Both the position numbers and the translations under genes were made by a program. The notes under the pieces are model-generated. The model was not told where the DNA came from, searched no databases, and saw only the letters and a list, made by a program, of their open reading frames with translations. From Acidobacteriota bacterium (GTDB taxonomy: Bacteria; Acidobacteriota; Vicinamibacteria; Vicinamibacterales; CAVVIG01), in the NCBI GenBank assembly GCA_025463215.1, contig JAOBWF010000147.1, positions 1-42,930 of the forward strand: 42,930 nucleotides of DNA, in the 5' to 3' direction. How positions within the stretch are numbered: position 1 is the stretch's first letter; every line of letters begins with the position of its first letter. Of the stretch, positions 1 through 8,278 are shown one piece after another.

Positions 1-1
1 C

Positions 2-430
2 GACGGCTACTTCCGCCTGCCGCGGCCGGCGCGCATCGACTCCTTCCAGCCGCACATGCACATGCGCGGGCGCGGCCTGACGGTCGAAGCGATCGATCCG
101 GTGACGAACAAGACGTTCATCCTCAGCTCGGTCGATCATTTCGACTTCAACTGGCACATCAACTACGTGTACGCCGACGACGCCGCGCCGCTGCTGCCGG
201 CGGGGACGGTGCTCCACCTGATCGGCATTCACGACAACACCGCGGCGAACCGGCGCAACCCGGATCCGAATATGTGGGTCGGCTTCGGCGAGCGCAGCGT
301 CGACGACATGCTCCAGGTCTGGCTCGACATGGTCTACCTGGACGACGCCGACTTTCAGCGGCTGGTCGACGAACGCAAGGGGAAGCCCGCGGGGTCGACC
401 ACCGCGCCGCCGCATCAGCAGCAGCGATAG
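2..430 (+). CDS. Copper type II monooxygenase-like C-terminal domain protein (5' partial)
   Basis: The reading frame is open from the first bases of the window and ends at a TAG, so only the last ~142 residues are visible. It carries a histidine/methionine motif HMHMRGRG, then FNWHINYVY and the stretch NPDPNMWVGFGERSVDD. The same blocks occur in order in the full-length protein at 6876-8231, and both end in a Q-rich tail (HQQQR against RQQQ), so the two are paralogues. By that comparison the missing N-terminus probably holds a signal peptide and a CXXCH haem site. The HxHM-type motif resembles the copper-binding C-terminal domain of the peptidylglycine monooxygenase/dopamine hydroxylase fold. 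Periplasmic location and oxidase function are inferred. The Nudix gene starts one base after the stop. Confidence 0.8.
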   Translation, partial: DGYFRLPRPARIDSFQPHMHMRGRGLTVEAIDPVTNKTFILSSVDHFDFNWHINYVYADDAAPLLPAGTVLHLIGIHDNTAANRRNPDPNMWVGFGERSVDDMLQVWLDMVYLDDADFQRLVDERKGKPAGSTTAPPHQQQR

Positions 431-431
431 C

Positions 432-845
432 ATGGCAGACCCCGTGCTCCAGGCGGGCGGCCTGGCCTTTCGCGGCACCGGCCGCGATCTGTCGGTGCTG
501 CTCGTCACGTCGAAGAAGCAGCCCGGATTCTGGATCCTGCCGAAGGGGCATGTCGAGCCGGGCGAGACTGCGGCCCAGGCCGGCCTGCGCGAGACGCAGG
601 AAGAGGCCGGCGTCACCGGCGATCTGCTCGGACCGATCGGGGCCCCGCTCGAGTACGACTGGAACGGCAAGCGCTACAGCGTTCAGTATTTTCTGATCCG
701 CGCGACCGCCGAAGAGCCCGCGAGCGACGGCCGCACCGTCGTGTGGCTCCCGGTCGACGCCGCGCTGCAGCAACTGAGCTTCGAGGACACGCAGCGCCTG
801 CTCCGCGAGGCACGGCCGGCGATGGAAGGGACAGCGCAGGCATGA
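432..845 (+). CDS. Nudix hydrolase
   Basis: A 137-residue protein with a complete Nudix box: G-HVEPG-E-TAAQAGL-RETQEEAG matches the GX5EX7REUXEEXGU signature, which holds the metal-binding glutamates. The N-terminal AGGLAFRG and LLVTSKKQPGFWILPKGH segments are the usual beta strands before the box. The family cleaves nucleoside diphosphates linked to another moiety. The short length and PKGH context resemble Ap4A/NUDT2-like and diphosphoinositol-like members, but the substrate cannot be assigned. The ATG at 432 follows the upstream stop directly. The stop overlaps the cimA start as ATGA, so translation of the two is probably coupled. Confidence 0.9.
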   Translation: MADPVLQAGGLAFRGTGRDLSVLLVTSKKQPGFWILPKGHVEPGETAAQAGLRETQEEAGVTGDLLGPIGAPLEYDWNGKRYSVQYFLIRATAEEPASDGRTVVWLPVDAALQQLSFEDTQRLLREARPAMEGTAQA

Positions 846-2413
846 CACCTGAGGTCGAGATCTACGACACCACGCTCCGCGACGGCACGCAAGGCCACGG
901 CATCTCGTTCTCGGTCGCGGACAAGCTGCGCATCGCGGATCGGCTCGATGGGTTCGGCGTGCACTACATCGAGGGGGGCTGGCCCGGCTCGAACCCGCGC
1001 GACATCGAATTTTTCGCCGAGGCGAAGCACCGGACGTTCCGCAACGCGCGGCTGGCGGCCTTCGGTTCCACCCGCCGCAAGGATGTCGCCGCCGCCGACG
1101 ACGATCAGGTGCAGCTGCTGATCGCGGCCAATACACCGGTCGTCACGATCTTCGGCAAGACCTCGCCGCTCCACGTCCGCGAAGTACTGCAGACGACGCT
1201 GGACGAAAATCTCAAAATGATCGCGGACACGGTCCGGTTCCTGAAGGCGAACGGCAAGTTCGTCGTCTACGACGCCGAGCACTGCTTCGACGGCTTCAAG
1301 GAAGACACGCCCTACGCGCTCACCACCCTTCATGCGGCGGAGCAGGCGGGCGCCGACGTGATCACGCTGTGCGACACCAACGGCGGCTCGCTGCCGTCGG
1401 AGGTCGCCGCGATCACGCGTCTGGCGCGCGAGCAGCTGCGGACCCGGGTCGGCATCCACACCCACGACGACATCGGGCTTGGCGTCGCCAATGCGCTCGC
1501 CTCGATCGAGGCGGGCGCGACCCACGTCCAGGGCACGATCAACGGCTACGGCGAGCGGACCGGCAACTGCAACATCACGTCGGTGATCCCGATTTTGCAT
1601 TTCAAGCTGCACACCCGCGGCGTACCGGCGGCGTCCCTGCCGCTGCTCACCGAGCTGTCGCAGTTCGTCGACGAAACCGCGAATCTGCGTCCCAACCCGC
1701 GGCTGCCGTGGGTCGGCTCGTCCGCCTTCTCCCATAAGGGCGGCACGCACGTCAACGCGGTCGCCAAGGTGCTGAGCAGCTACGAGCACGTCGATCCAGC
1801 GTCGGTCGGCAACACGCGGCACGTGCTGATCAGCGATCTCGCCGGCCGCAGCAACATCGTCATGAAGGCGCGCGAGCTCGGGTTCGATCTGTCGAGCGAC
1901 GCGGTCCACCTCAAGACGATGCTGGCGGCGATCAAGGACATGGAGCATCGCGGCTACGAGTTCGAGGCGGCTGATGGATCGCTGACGCTGTTGATCCGCC
2001 GGGTGCTGTCACAGGAGCCGCCGCCGTTCACCGTCGACGCGTATCACGTCTCGATGCGGTCGGAAGGAGGCGCGTCGGTCTGCGAGGCCACCGTCAAGGT
2101 GCGCGTCGGCAACGAGCGCGCCCACACCGTGGCGGACGGCGACGGTCCGGTGAACGCGCTCGACGCCGCGTTGCGCTCGGCGCTCGGCACCTTCTACCCG
2201 CAGCTGCACAGCGTCCGGCTGACCGATTACAAGGTTCGGATCATCGACTCGACCACCGGCACGGCGGCGACGACGCGCGTCCTGATTCAGTCGACCGACG
2301 GCGTCACCGAGTGGGGCACGATCGGCGTCAACGAGAACATCGTCGAAGCGAGCCTGCAGGCGCTGGTCGACAGCCTCGAGTGCGCGTTGATCAACATCGC
2401 CGCCGGCGCGTGA
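842..2413 (+). CDS. cimA: (R)-citramalate synthase
   Basis: A 523-residue member of the LeuA/HMGL-like acyltransferase family. It condenses pyruvate and acetyl-CoA to citramalate, the first step of the threonine-independent isoleucine route. Visible signatures are DTTLRDGTQG at the N-terminus (catalytic Arg/Asp and metal site), HTHDDIGLGVANAL (metal-binding His pair near residue 200), GTINGYGERTGNCN, and a C-terminal LeuA-type allosteric domain from about residue 390. The FSVADKLRIADRLDGFGVHYIEGGWPG segment fits CimA better than 2-isopropylmalate or homocitrate synthase; this is judged by eye. The start at 842 is chosen because ATGA overlaps the Nudix stop and the conserved domain begins at once. 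An upstream in-frame start would add 33 arginine/alanine-rich residues overlapping the Nudix gene. Confidence 0.88.
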   Translation: MTPEVEIYDTTLRDGTQGHGISFSVADKLRIADRLDGFGVHYIEGGWPGSNPRDIEFFAEAKHRTFRNARLAAFGSTRRKDVAAADDDQVQLLIAANTPVVTIFGKTSPLHVREVLQTTLDENLKMIADTVRFLKANGKFVVYDAEHCFDGFKEDTPYALTTLHAAEQAGADVITLCDTNGGSLPSEVAAITRLAREQLRTRVGIHTHDDIGLGVANALASIEAGATHVQGTINGYGERTGNCNITSVIPILHFKLHTRGVPAASLPLLTELSQFVDETANLRPNPRLPWVGSSAFSHKGGTHVNAVAKVLSSYEHVDPASVGNTRHVLISDLAGRSNIVMKARELGFDLSSDAVHLKTMLAAIKDMEHRGYEFEAADGSLTLLIRRVLSQEPPPFTVDAYHVSMRSEGGASVCEATVKVRVGNERAHTVADGDGPVNALDAALRSALGTFYPQLHSVRLTDYKVRIIDSTTGTAATTRVLIQSTDGVTEWGTIGVNENIVEASLQALVDSLECALINIAAGA

Positions 2414-2494
2414 CGCTTCACCACAACGTAGCGCCGGCCGCGAGGGCGGTGTCGGCGAGTGCGAACGCCCGGCGCCGCACCATCTGAACGTCCC

Positions 2495-3256
2495 GTGAAC
2501 CTGATCATCCTCGAACGGAACGAGGTCGGCGCCGACGGTCGCGCGTCCCTGTCGGACGGCCGCGCCGCTCACCTGCTGAAGGTTCTGCGCGTCGAGCCCG
2601 GGCACACGGTGCGTGTCGGCGTCGTGGACGGACCGCGCGGTATTGCGACCGTTCAGGCGATCGGCGGCGGCCTGGTCACGTTGCGATGCACGCTCGACGC
2701 CGACATCCCGCCGCGGCCAGCGGTCGACCTGCTGCTCGCGGTGCCGCGGCCGAAAGTGATGCGCCGCCTGTGGGCGCAGATCGCGGCGCTCGGCGTCGGA
2801 CAGATCATCCTGACGAACGCGGAGAAGGTCGAGCGCAACTACTTCGATACCCACATTCTCGCGCCGGACACGTACCGGCCGCTGCTGATCGAAGGCCTGC
2901 AGCAGGCGCGCGATACGCGCGTGCCGGTGGTGTCGATCCACCGCCAGTTCAGGATCCTGATCGAAGATGCGCTCGATGGCCTGTCCGCGGGCGGCCTTCG
3001 CGTCGTCGCGGACCCGGGTTCAACCCGATCGCTCCGCGACATCACGCGACCGGGCGCGGCAGAGCGGATGATGCTCGCGATTGGCCCTGAAGGCGGCTGG
3101 AATGCATTCGAGCTCGAGCTGCTCGCGGCGCATGGATTCCAGTCAGTGGGAATGGGTCCGCGGACGCTGCGAACAGATACGGCATGCGTCGCTCTGCTCG
3201 CGCTCGCACACAGCGCGATGGGAAATTCAGACTTCAGCGGGCAGATTTCAGATTGA
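2495..3256 (+). CDS. rsmE: 16S rRNA (uracil(1498)-N(3))-methyltransferase
   Basis: About 253 residues, SPOUT superfamily. RsmE methylates N3 of U1498 in 16S rRNA. The N-terminal PUA-like part contains HLLKVLRVEPGHTVRVGVVDG. The C-terminal knotted SAM-binding region contains AIGPEGGWNAFELELLAAHGF and LGPRTLRTDTA-type sequence (here MGPRTLRTDTACVALL), both diagnostic of the family. GTG 2495 is preferred because it directly precedes the conserved N-terminus; an in-frame GTG at 2459 would add 12 unrelated residues. The last ~10 residues, after AHSAMG, are encoded by a heptanucleotide repeat tract, so the C-terminal tail is probably not ancestral. Confidence 0.92.
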   Translation: MNLIILERNEVGADGRASLSDGRAAHLLKVLRVEPGHTVRVGVVDGPRGIATVQAIGGGLVTLRCTLDADIPPRPAVDLLLAVPRPKVMRRLWAQIAALGVGQIILTNAEKVERNYFDTHILAPDTYRPLLIEGLQQARDTRVPVVSIHRQFRILIEDALDGLSAGGLRVVADPGSTRSLRDITRPGAAERMMLAIGPEGGWNAFELELLAAHGFQSVGMGPRTLRTDTACVALLALAHSAMGNSDFSGQISD

Positions 3257-3326
3257 TTTCAGATCATCCGCAGTCCGACATGAAACGGCCATCGGAACAT
3301 CTGCACTCTGCGATCTGAGATCTCAA
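3226..3326. repeat. Degenerate heptanucleotide repeat tract between rsmE and thrA
   Basis: Seven-base units run in register: TTCAGAC, TTCAGCG, GGCAGAT, TTCAGAT from 3226, and ATCTGCA, CTCTGCG, ATCTGAG, ATCTCAA from 3299. The second block is roughly the inverse complement of the first. The stop codons of both convergent genes lie inside the tract. Local AT content is clearly above that of the flanking genes. Confidence 0.7.
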
Positions 3327-5806
3327 TGCGGCAAATAATTGAGCAGCTTGAGGATGTCCGAGAAGACGCCCATTGCCGTGACGTCGGCGCCGGCGCCAGG
3401 CCCCTGCACGACCAGTGGCGTCTTCGCATAGCGCTTGGTCGAGAACGCGATCACGTTGTCGCTGCCCTTCGCTGATGCGATCGGGTGCGTGCGCGGATAC
3501 TCCTTCAAGCCGGCGCTCGCCTTGCCGTGCTCGAGCGTACCGACGTAGCGGAGGACGTTGCCGCGCAGGGCGGCGGCCGTCACGCGCTCGGCCATCGCGG
3601 CGTCGTAGCGCGCGAACGCCGCGAGGAACGCGCTGCTGTAAGCGCCGCGCGACAGCGGCTTCGGCACCAGGCTGTCCACCTCGACCTGGTCGAGGTCGAG
3701 CCGCAAGCCGATCTGCCGGCCGAGGATCAGCAGCTTCCGCGCGACGTCCTGCCCCGACAGGTCCTCGCGCGGGTCCGGCTCGGTGAACCCCAGCGCCAGC
3801 GCATCGCCGACCAGTCTGCTGAACGGCACGCTGCCGTCGAACGTGTTGAACAGGTAGCTGAGCGTGCCCGACAGGATCCCTTCGATCCGCACAATCTCGT
3901 CGCCGCTCGCGATCAGGTCGCGCAGCGTCGAGACGATCGGCAGCCCCGCGCCGACGTTGGCTTCGAACAGGAAGTGGCGCTTGCGCCGTTCCAGCATTCC
4001 CATCAGCGCCTCATAGCGTCGCCAGGGCAGCGCGTTCGCCCACTTGTTCGGCGTCACCACGTGCAGGTTGGCTTCGATGAAGGCCGGATACGCGTCGACG
4101 ATCGTCGGACCGACCGTGCAGTCGACGAGCGCGACGTTGGTGATCTCCATCGCGCCGATCCGGTGCGCGAACGTCTTGGCGTCCATGCGGTCCGGCGAGG
4201 CCCGCAACGCCTCCTTCCAGCCGCGCAGATCGAGGCCCTTGGCGTCGGCGACGAACCGCTTGCTGTCGGCGAGCCCGACCACGGTGACGTCGAAGCCCTT
4301 CGACAGCAGATAGGCGCGCTGCTGCGCCAGTTGACGGAGAACCGCGCCGCCGACGTTGCCGACGCCGATGATCGCGAGCGCGAGGTGCTTGTTCGTCTTG
4401 AAGAATCCCTGGTGAATCGCATTGAGAGCGCGCACCTGCTGCGACGCGTCGATGACGCACGAAATATTGCGCTCCGACGCACCCTGCGCAATCGCGCTGA
4501 TGTTGATGTTCTGGCGCCCGAGCGAGTCGAACACCTTGCCCGCCACGCCCGGCCGCCCCTTCATGCCCTCGCCGACGACGGCAAGGATCGCCTGGTCGTG
4601 CCGGACGTCGACCTGCATCGAGTCGGCGTGGAACTCGAACTGGAATTCCTGCCGGATCGCCTCGACCGCGCGCGACGCGTCGGACGTGCGCACGCTGAAA
4701 CAGATGGTGTGCTCGGACGAGGCCTGCGAAATCAGCACGACGTTGACGCCCTTGGACGCCAGCGTGCCGAACACACGCCCGGCGACGCCGGGGACGCCGA
4801 CCATGCCGGGGCCGCGCAGCGTCAGCAGCGCCAGGTCGGCCACCGACGTAATCCCCTTCGCCAGCTTGCCGTCATCGACCGCCTTGCGCGAGATGAGGGT
4901 CCCCGGCGCGCCGGGATTGAAGGTGTTCTTGATCAGGATCGGAATGCGCTTGGCGACCGCGGGCGCGATCGTCGCGGAGTGCAGCACCTTGGCGCCGAAG
5001 TACGACAGCTCCATCGCCTCTTCGTACGTCATCTGCGGCAGCACGAAGGCGGCGGGGACGACACGCGGATCGGCGCTCAGCACACCGTCGACGTCGGTCC
5101 AGATCTCGATCACCGAGGCTCCGACGGCGGCGCCGACGATCGCGGCGCTGTAGTCCGAGCCGTTGCGGCCGATGGTGGTCGTCTGGCCATCCGCGGTGGC
5201 GCCGATGAACCCGGTGACGACCGGCACGATCTGCGGCGAGCGCGCAAACAGACGCGAGAAATACGCGCGGGTGCGGCGGTTGGTCGCCGGAAAATCAACC
5301 GCCGCGTGGGTGAACTGATCGTCGGTGACGAGGAAATCACGCGCGTCGACGAAGGCGGCGGCGTGGGTCCGCTCGAGGAATGCGGCGACGATGAACGCGG
5401 ACAGCCGCTCGCCGAAGCTGGCGGTCATGTCGAGAGCGCGCAACGGACAGTGCCGCAGCAGGTGGATCCCCTGCAGCGTGCTGCGCAGCTCCGCGAGCAG
5501 CGCATCGACCTGCGCGCGCACGCGCATGGCGCCTCGCGTGCGGCGCGGGGCTTTAGGCCTGCCGGACAGCAACTGTGACACCGCCGCTCGGTGACGCTTC
5601 GCGATGTGCTCGAACGCCTCTTCGTACGCATCGTCGGCGCGCTCGGCCAGGCGCGCGCATTCGAGCAGCTGATTGGTGACGCCCTGGAACGCCGACACGA
5701 CGGCGATGACCGGCTCGCGCCGGCGGGCAGCGAGCACAATGCGGCCGACCTCGCGAATCGTCGCCGGGGTCGCGAGCGAGGAGCCGCCGAATTTCAGAAC
5801 TCGCAT
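3323..5806 (-). CDS. thrA: Bifunctional aspartokinase / homoserine dehydrogenase
   Basis: An 827-residue fusion, close to the ~820 residues of E. coli ThrA/MetL. The N-terminal aspartokinase starts with VLKFGGSS and contains TTIGRNGSDYSA and SYFGAKVLHSATIAPA. Two ACT regulatory domains occupy roughly residues 320-470 (LTLRGPGMVGVPGVAGRVF and VVGEGMKGRPGVAGKVF). Homoserine dehydrogenase starts at about residue 475 with the NAD(P) motif IIGVGNVGGAVLRQL. It includes VTPNKWANALPW, FEANVGAGLPIV, and GILSGTLSYLFN followed by the conserved EPDPREDLSGQDVARKLLIL region. It makes aspartyl phosphate and homoserine for threonine and methionine. It is transcribed towards cimA and rsmE. The stop lies in a repeat tract. 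thrA is used rather than metL for convenience; regulation cannot be read from the sequence. Confidence 0.95.
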   Translation of the reverse strand: MRVLKFGGSSLATPATIREVGRIVLAARRREPVIAVVSAFQGVTNQLLECARLAERADDAYEEAFEHIAKRHRAAVSQLLSGRPKAPRRTRGAMRVRAQVDALLAELRSTLQGIHLLRHCPLRALDMTASFGERLSAFIVAAFLERTHAAAFVDARDFLVTDDQFTHAAVDFPATNRRTRAYFSRLFARSPQIVPVVTGFIGATADGQTTTIGRNGSDYSAAIVGAAVGASVIEIWTDVDGVLSADPRVVPAAFVLPQMTYEEAMELSYFGAKVLHSATIAPAVAKRIPILIKNTFNPGAPGTLISRKAVDDGKLAKGITSVADLALLTLRGPGMVGVPGVAGRVFGTLASKGVNVVLISQASSEHTICFSVRTSDASRAVEAIRQEFQFEFHADSMQVDVRHDQAILAVVGEGMKGRPGVAGKVFDSLGRQNINISAIAQGASERNISCVIDASQQVRALNAIHQGFFKTNKHLALAIIGVGNVGGAVLRQLAQQRAYLLSKGFDVTVVGLADSKRFVADAKGLDLRGWKEALRASPDRMDAKTFAHRIGAMEITNVALVDCTVGPTIVDAYPAFIEANLHVVTPNKWANALPWRRYEALMGMLERRKRHFLFEANVGAGLPIVSTLRDLIASGDEIVRIEGILSGTLSYLFNTFDGSVPFSRLVGDALALGFTEPDPREDLSGQDVARKLLILGRQIGLRLDLDQVEVDSLVPKPLSRGAYSSAFLAAFARYDAAMAERVTAAALRGNVLRYVGTLEHGKASAGLKEYPRTHPIASAKGSDNVIAFSTKRYAKTPLVVQGPGAGADVTAMGVFSDILKLLNYLPH

Positions 5807-5813
5807 GATTATG

Positions 5814-5870
5814 AATTGAGAATTACGAATGCGGAAATCACGCCGTCGCAGTTCCAGATTCCAGATTCTC
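5814..5870. repeat. Degenerate heptanucleotide repeat tract upstream of thrA
   Basis: Period-7 units AATTGAG, AATTACG, AATGCGG, AAATCAC (5814-5841) are followed by GCAGTTC, CAGATTC, CAGATTC (5848-5868). The tract fills the gap between the start of thrA and the stop of the secreted-protein gene, so any thrA promoter must lie in or across it. Confidence 0.65.
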
Positions 5871-5873
5871 TGA

Positions 5874-6797
5874 CTACTTCGCCGTGACGCTGACGTGGGC
5901 GTTCGACCAGCAGCACTGGAACCCCCCGCCGCCCGACCCGGTGCTGTCGTTGCCTTCGATCCGGAGGATGTACTCGCCGGGCGCGCTGAAGGTCGCGTGG
6001 GTCACGGCCTTGCCGTCGGCGGCGCGATCGATCGCCGGCTTGTTGTTGTCGAAGGTGACGTCGCCGGGGCCGCGGAACTTCGTCCAGGTCACGGCGATTG
6101 CCGGCGGCGGCGTGAAGCCGGCCGGCCCCGCGGCCGGTTCAGCACCGCGTCCACCGCGGCCGCGGCCCGCGCGCGGCTCCGGGACGTTGATCTTCGCGCC
6201 CTCGTCGGCGACCCACACGGTGATCGCCAGCGGCACGCCAACGGCGGCGGTGTACTTCTCCGCGATCCCCTGCGGCGGGCCGGTCACGATCGGCCCATTC
6301 GGCTGGAACTTGAACGTCGGCGGCGTGTTCCTGTTCGCCGCATCCATGAACGGCTCGACGATGTAGTCGGGGTTGGTGTGGAGGGTGATGGTGTTGGTGA
6401 AACCGTTGGCGACGATCGTCCAGCTCAGTTTCCTGGTGCCGAAGTCTTTCGGCAGCTTGATGGTGAAGACGCCCCACTGCCGTCCGGCGTTGAAGTGCGT
6501 CGGCTGTCCCTGATCGGCCGGCCCCGGGTCGATGTGATTGTTCGGACCGGCGGGGATGTCGAATTCCTGCTTGGTGTTGCGATTGAAGTAGCCGACCATG
6601 ACGCGCTGCGAGCCGTCCTTGTCGAAATACCAGCCTTCGAACGCCGGCGTCACGCTCGAGCCGCGCTCACGAATCGGCGCCGTCAGCGGCAGCGAGCTCG
6701 GGGTCTGACCGACTCCCGGCTGCTGAGCGCCGAGCAACGCGCCGCCGGCCGCGCACGACAGCAACACACCGACACAGGCAAATTGACGGACGCGCAT
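5874..6797 (-). CDS. Secreted protein of unknown function
   Basis: A 307-residue protein with a clear signal peptide: MRVRQ, then a hydrophobic stretch ending GGALLGAQQ, with cleavage likely near residue 24. The mature part has a beta-rich look. It includes a conserved-looking VTPAFEGWYFDKDGSQ...VGYFNRN block, a middle region with TIVANGFTNTITLHTNPDY, and a C-terminal half resembling an Ig/PKD-type beta sandwich (AVTWTKFRGPGDVTF ... HATFSAPGEYILRIE) that ends in a Cys-Cys pair (GGFQCCWSNAHVSV). A Gly/Arg-rich linker (about residues 208-220) separates the halves. I do not recognise a named family. It lies directly downstream of the cytochrome c/copper-monooxygenase-like gene with a terminator between them. 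A role as a periplasmic partner or substrate-binding protein would be a guess. Confidence 0.8.
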   Translation of the reverse strand: MRVRQFACVGVLLSCAAGGALLGAQQPGVGQTPSSLPLTAPIRERGSSVTPAFEGWYFDKDGSQRVMVGYFNRNTKQEFDIPAGPNNHIDPGPADQGQPTHFNAGRQWGVFTIKLPKDFGTRKLSWTIVANGFTNTITLHTNPDYIVEPFMDAANRNTPPTFKFQPNGPIVTGPPQGIAEKYTAAVGVPLAITVWVADEGAKINVPEPRAGRGRGGRGAEPAAGPAGFTPPPAIAVTWTKFRGPGDVTFDNNKPAIDRAADGKAVTHATFSAPGEYILRIEGNDSTGSGGGGFQCCWSNAHVSVTAK

Positions 6798-6815
6798 CCC
6801 TGGCTCCTGAATACC

Positions 6816-6850
6816 GAAAAAAAGGCGCCGTCCGAATCCGGACGGCGCCT
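6816..6850 (-). terminator. Rho-independent terminator after the cytochrome c gene
   Basis: A perfect 12-bp stem (arms 6823-6834 and 6839-6850) closes a four-base loop. On the minus strand the stem is followed by a run of seven T residues (A run at 6817-6823 on the plus strand). It lies 26 bases after the cytochrome c stop and only about 20 bases before the start codon of the next minus-strand gene. Confidence 0.88.
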
Positions 6851-6875
6851 CGAGGCGTTGACGAATGCCGGAAAA

Positions 6876-8231
6876 CTACTGCTGCTGGCGGTCGGCCGTC
6901 GTGTTGACCGTCTTGGCCGCTCGTGCCGCGGTTTCGGTCTTGAACTCTTCGTCGTTGTAGTACGTGATGTTCAGCCACGCATGGCCCATCTCGTCGACCG
7001 TGCGATCGCCCCAGCCGACCCACTGATCCGGATCGGGGTTCGACCTGTTCGCCTTGGTATTGTCGTACCACGCGAGCAGGTGGAGGATCGTGCCCTTCGG
7101 CAGCAGCGGCGCCACATCGTCGTCGTAGATGTACATGTTGTGCCAGTTGAAGTTGAAGTCGGTCACCTGGCTGAGCATCTCGCGCTTGCCGTCCGGGAAG
7201 ATCGCTTCCATCGACATGCCCTTGCCGCGCATGTGCATGTGGGCCTGGAAGTTTTCGATCCGGGCATTCTGCTTCAGCGTGACGAAGCTCTCGGTCGTGG
7301 TCACCGCGTTCGGCTGGATGTCGAGCGAGCGGCCGCCGGGGGCGGAGCCGGAGAACGTGTTGAACAGCGCGAGCACTTCACGGTGCTTCGGCTCCTGGCC
7401 CTTCGCGTAGAACCAGACGGCGAGCTCGGTGTGCGCCGTGATCTCCTCGCCGACCGCGTGATAGTGCATTTCCCACACGATCTTCGAGTTCGGCAGCATC
7501 AGGCGGCCCGAATCGGGGCGCATCTCGTCGCCGTTCTTGCCGACCGCCCACTCCATGAAGAGGCCGTCGCCGGCGACGTTCGGGTCGTTGGTGAAGAGCG
7601 CGGGGTCCATGTCCTCGGGCTGCTGCAGGCGGGCCAGGGCGTGGTGCGTGATCTTACGGGCGTTCTTGCCGACCGGACGGATCTCGATCGCGCGCACCCA
7701 GCGCGGCTCGGTGATCCCGGTCGCGTTGCTCGGCCGCCACCACGCGTCCTGTGCGACCGGCGGCATCGTGTAGTCGGGCGACTTCACGACGAGGTCCGGC
7801 GCGCCGAACTTGTTCGCCATGCTCCAGCCCGACTCGTCTTTCCAGACTCTCGCAGCGGGCATGTCCTTCGGATCACCCTTGGGCGAGCCGGCCGCGACCC
7901 ACGCGAGGATGGTCTCGATCTGATCGTCGTTCAGCGACCGATCGTTCTTGAACTTCTGGATGCCGACGGTCTTGTCGATGTGCCACGGCGGCATCTGGCG
8001 GGCGCCGACGCGCGACGCGATCGACTTGGCCCACGGCCGTGCCTCTTCGTAGGTCATCAGCGACATCGGCGCCATGTTGTCGGGGCGATGGCACGACTCG
8101 CACTTCTGCTGGAAGATCGGCGCGATGTCTTTGGTGAACGTCGGCGTCGTGGCGTTATCCGCCGCGGCGGCCGGCAACGACGATATGAGGAGGGCACTGA
8201 AGGTCAGCGCCGTCGAGACACGCAACATCAC
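6876..8231 (-). CDS. Secreted c-type cytochrome with copper type II monooxygenase-like domain
   Basis: A 451-residue exported protein. Its signal peptide ends in LPAAAADN near residue 24. A single haem c site, CESCH, lies near residues 43-47 in the context FTKDIAPIFQQKCESCHRPDNMAPM, with QMPPWHID as the likely distal methionine region. The C-terminal half has HTELAVWF, AHMHMRGKGM, FNWHNMY and a WVGWGDRTVDEM block. These His/Met clusters resemble the copper sites of the peptidylglycine monooxygenase/dopamine hydroxylase fold. The protein is a paralogue of the partial gene at the window start. Electron transfer from haem to copper is plausible but inferred, and the substrate is unknown. A well-placed AAAGGAG lies before the ATG. 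Confidence 0.88.
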   Translation of the reverse strand: MMLRVSTALTFSALLISSLPAAAADNATTPTFTKDIAPIFQQKCESCHRPDNMAPMSLMTYEEARPWAKSIASRVGARQMPPWHIDKTVGIQKFKNDRSLNDDQIETILAWVAAGSPKGDPKDMPAARVWKDESGWSMANKFGAPDLVVKSPDYTMPPVAQDAWWRPSNATGITEPRWVRAIEIRPVGKNARKITHHALARLQQPEDMDPALFTNDPNVAGDGLFMEWAVGKNGDEMRPDSGRLMLPNSKIVWEMHYHAVGEEITAHTELAVWFYAKGQEPKHREVLALFNTFSGSAPGGRSLDIQPNAVTTTESFVTLKQNARIENFQAHMHMRGKGMSMEAIFPDGKREMLSQVTDFNFNWHNMYIYDDDVAPLLPKGTILHLLAWYDNTKANRSNPDPDQWVGWGDRTVDEMGHAWLNITYYNDEEFKTETAARAAKTVNTTADRQQQ

Positions 8232-8272
8232 GGGCTCCTTTCGAGCTGGTCGACCGATCCGTAGTATCGGCC

Positions 8273-8278
8273 ATTATA
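8273..8278 (-). promoter_or_regulatory. Candidate -10 box for the cytochrome c gene
   Basis: A perfect TATAAT on the minus strand, about 42 bases upstream of the ATG at 8231. It gives a leader of roughly 35 bases that includes the AAAGGAG ribosome site. No convincing -35 hexamer lies 16-18 bases further up, so an activator or another sigma factor may be involved. Confidence 0.4.

Noticed and set aside
3485-5578. A 697-residue open frame antisense to the aspartokinase/homoserine dehydrogenase gene
   Set aside because: High-GC DNA leaves long antisense frames open. The sequence is arginine/aspartate-rich without motifs and mirrors thrA.
5807-5873. Amino-acid riboswitch or attenuator before thrA
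   Set aside because: The 67-base gap is occupied by the heptanucleotide tract; no leader peptide or aptamer-like structure can be seen.
5895-8264. A 789-residue plus-strand frame
   Set aside because: Antisense to two well-supported secreted-protein genes and across their terminator; no domain content.
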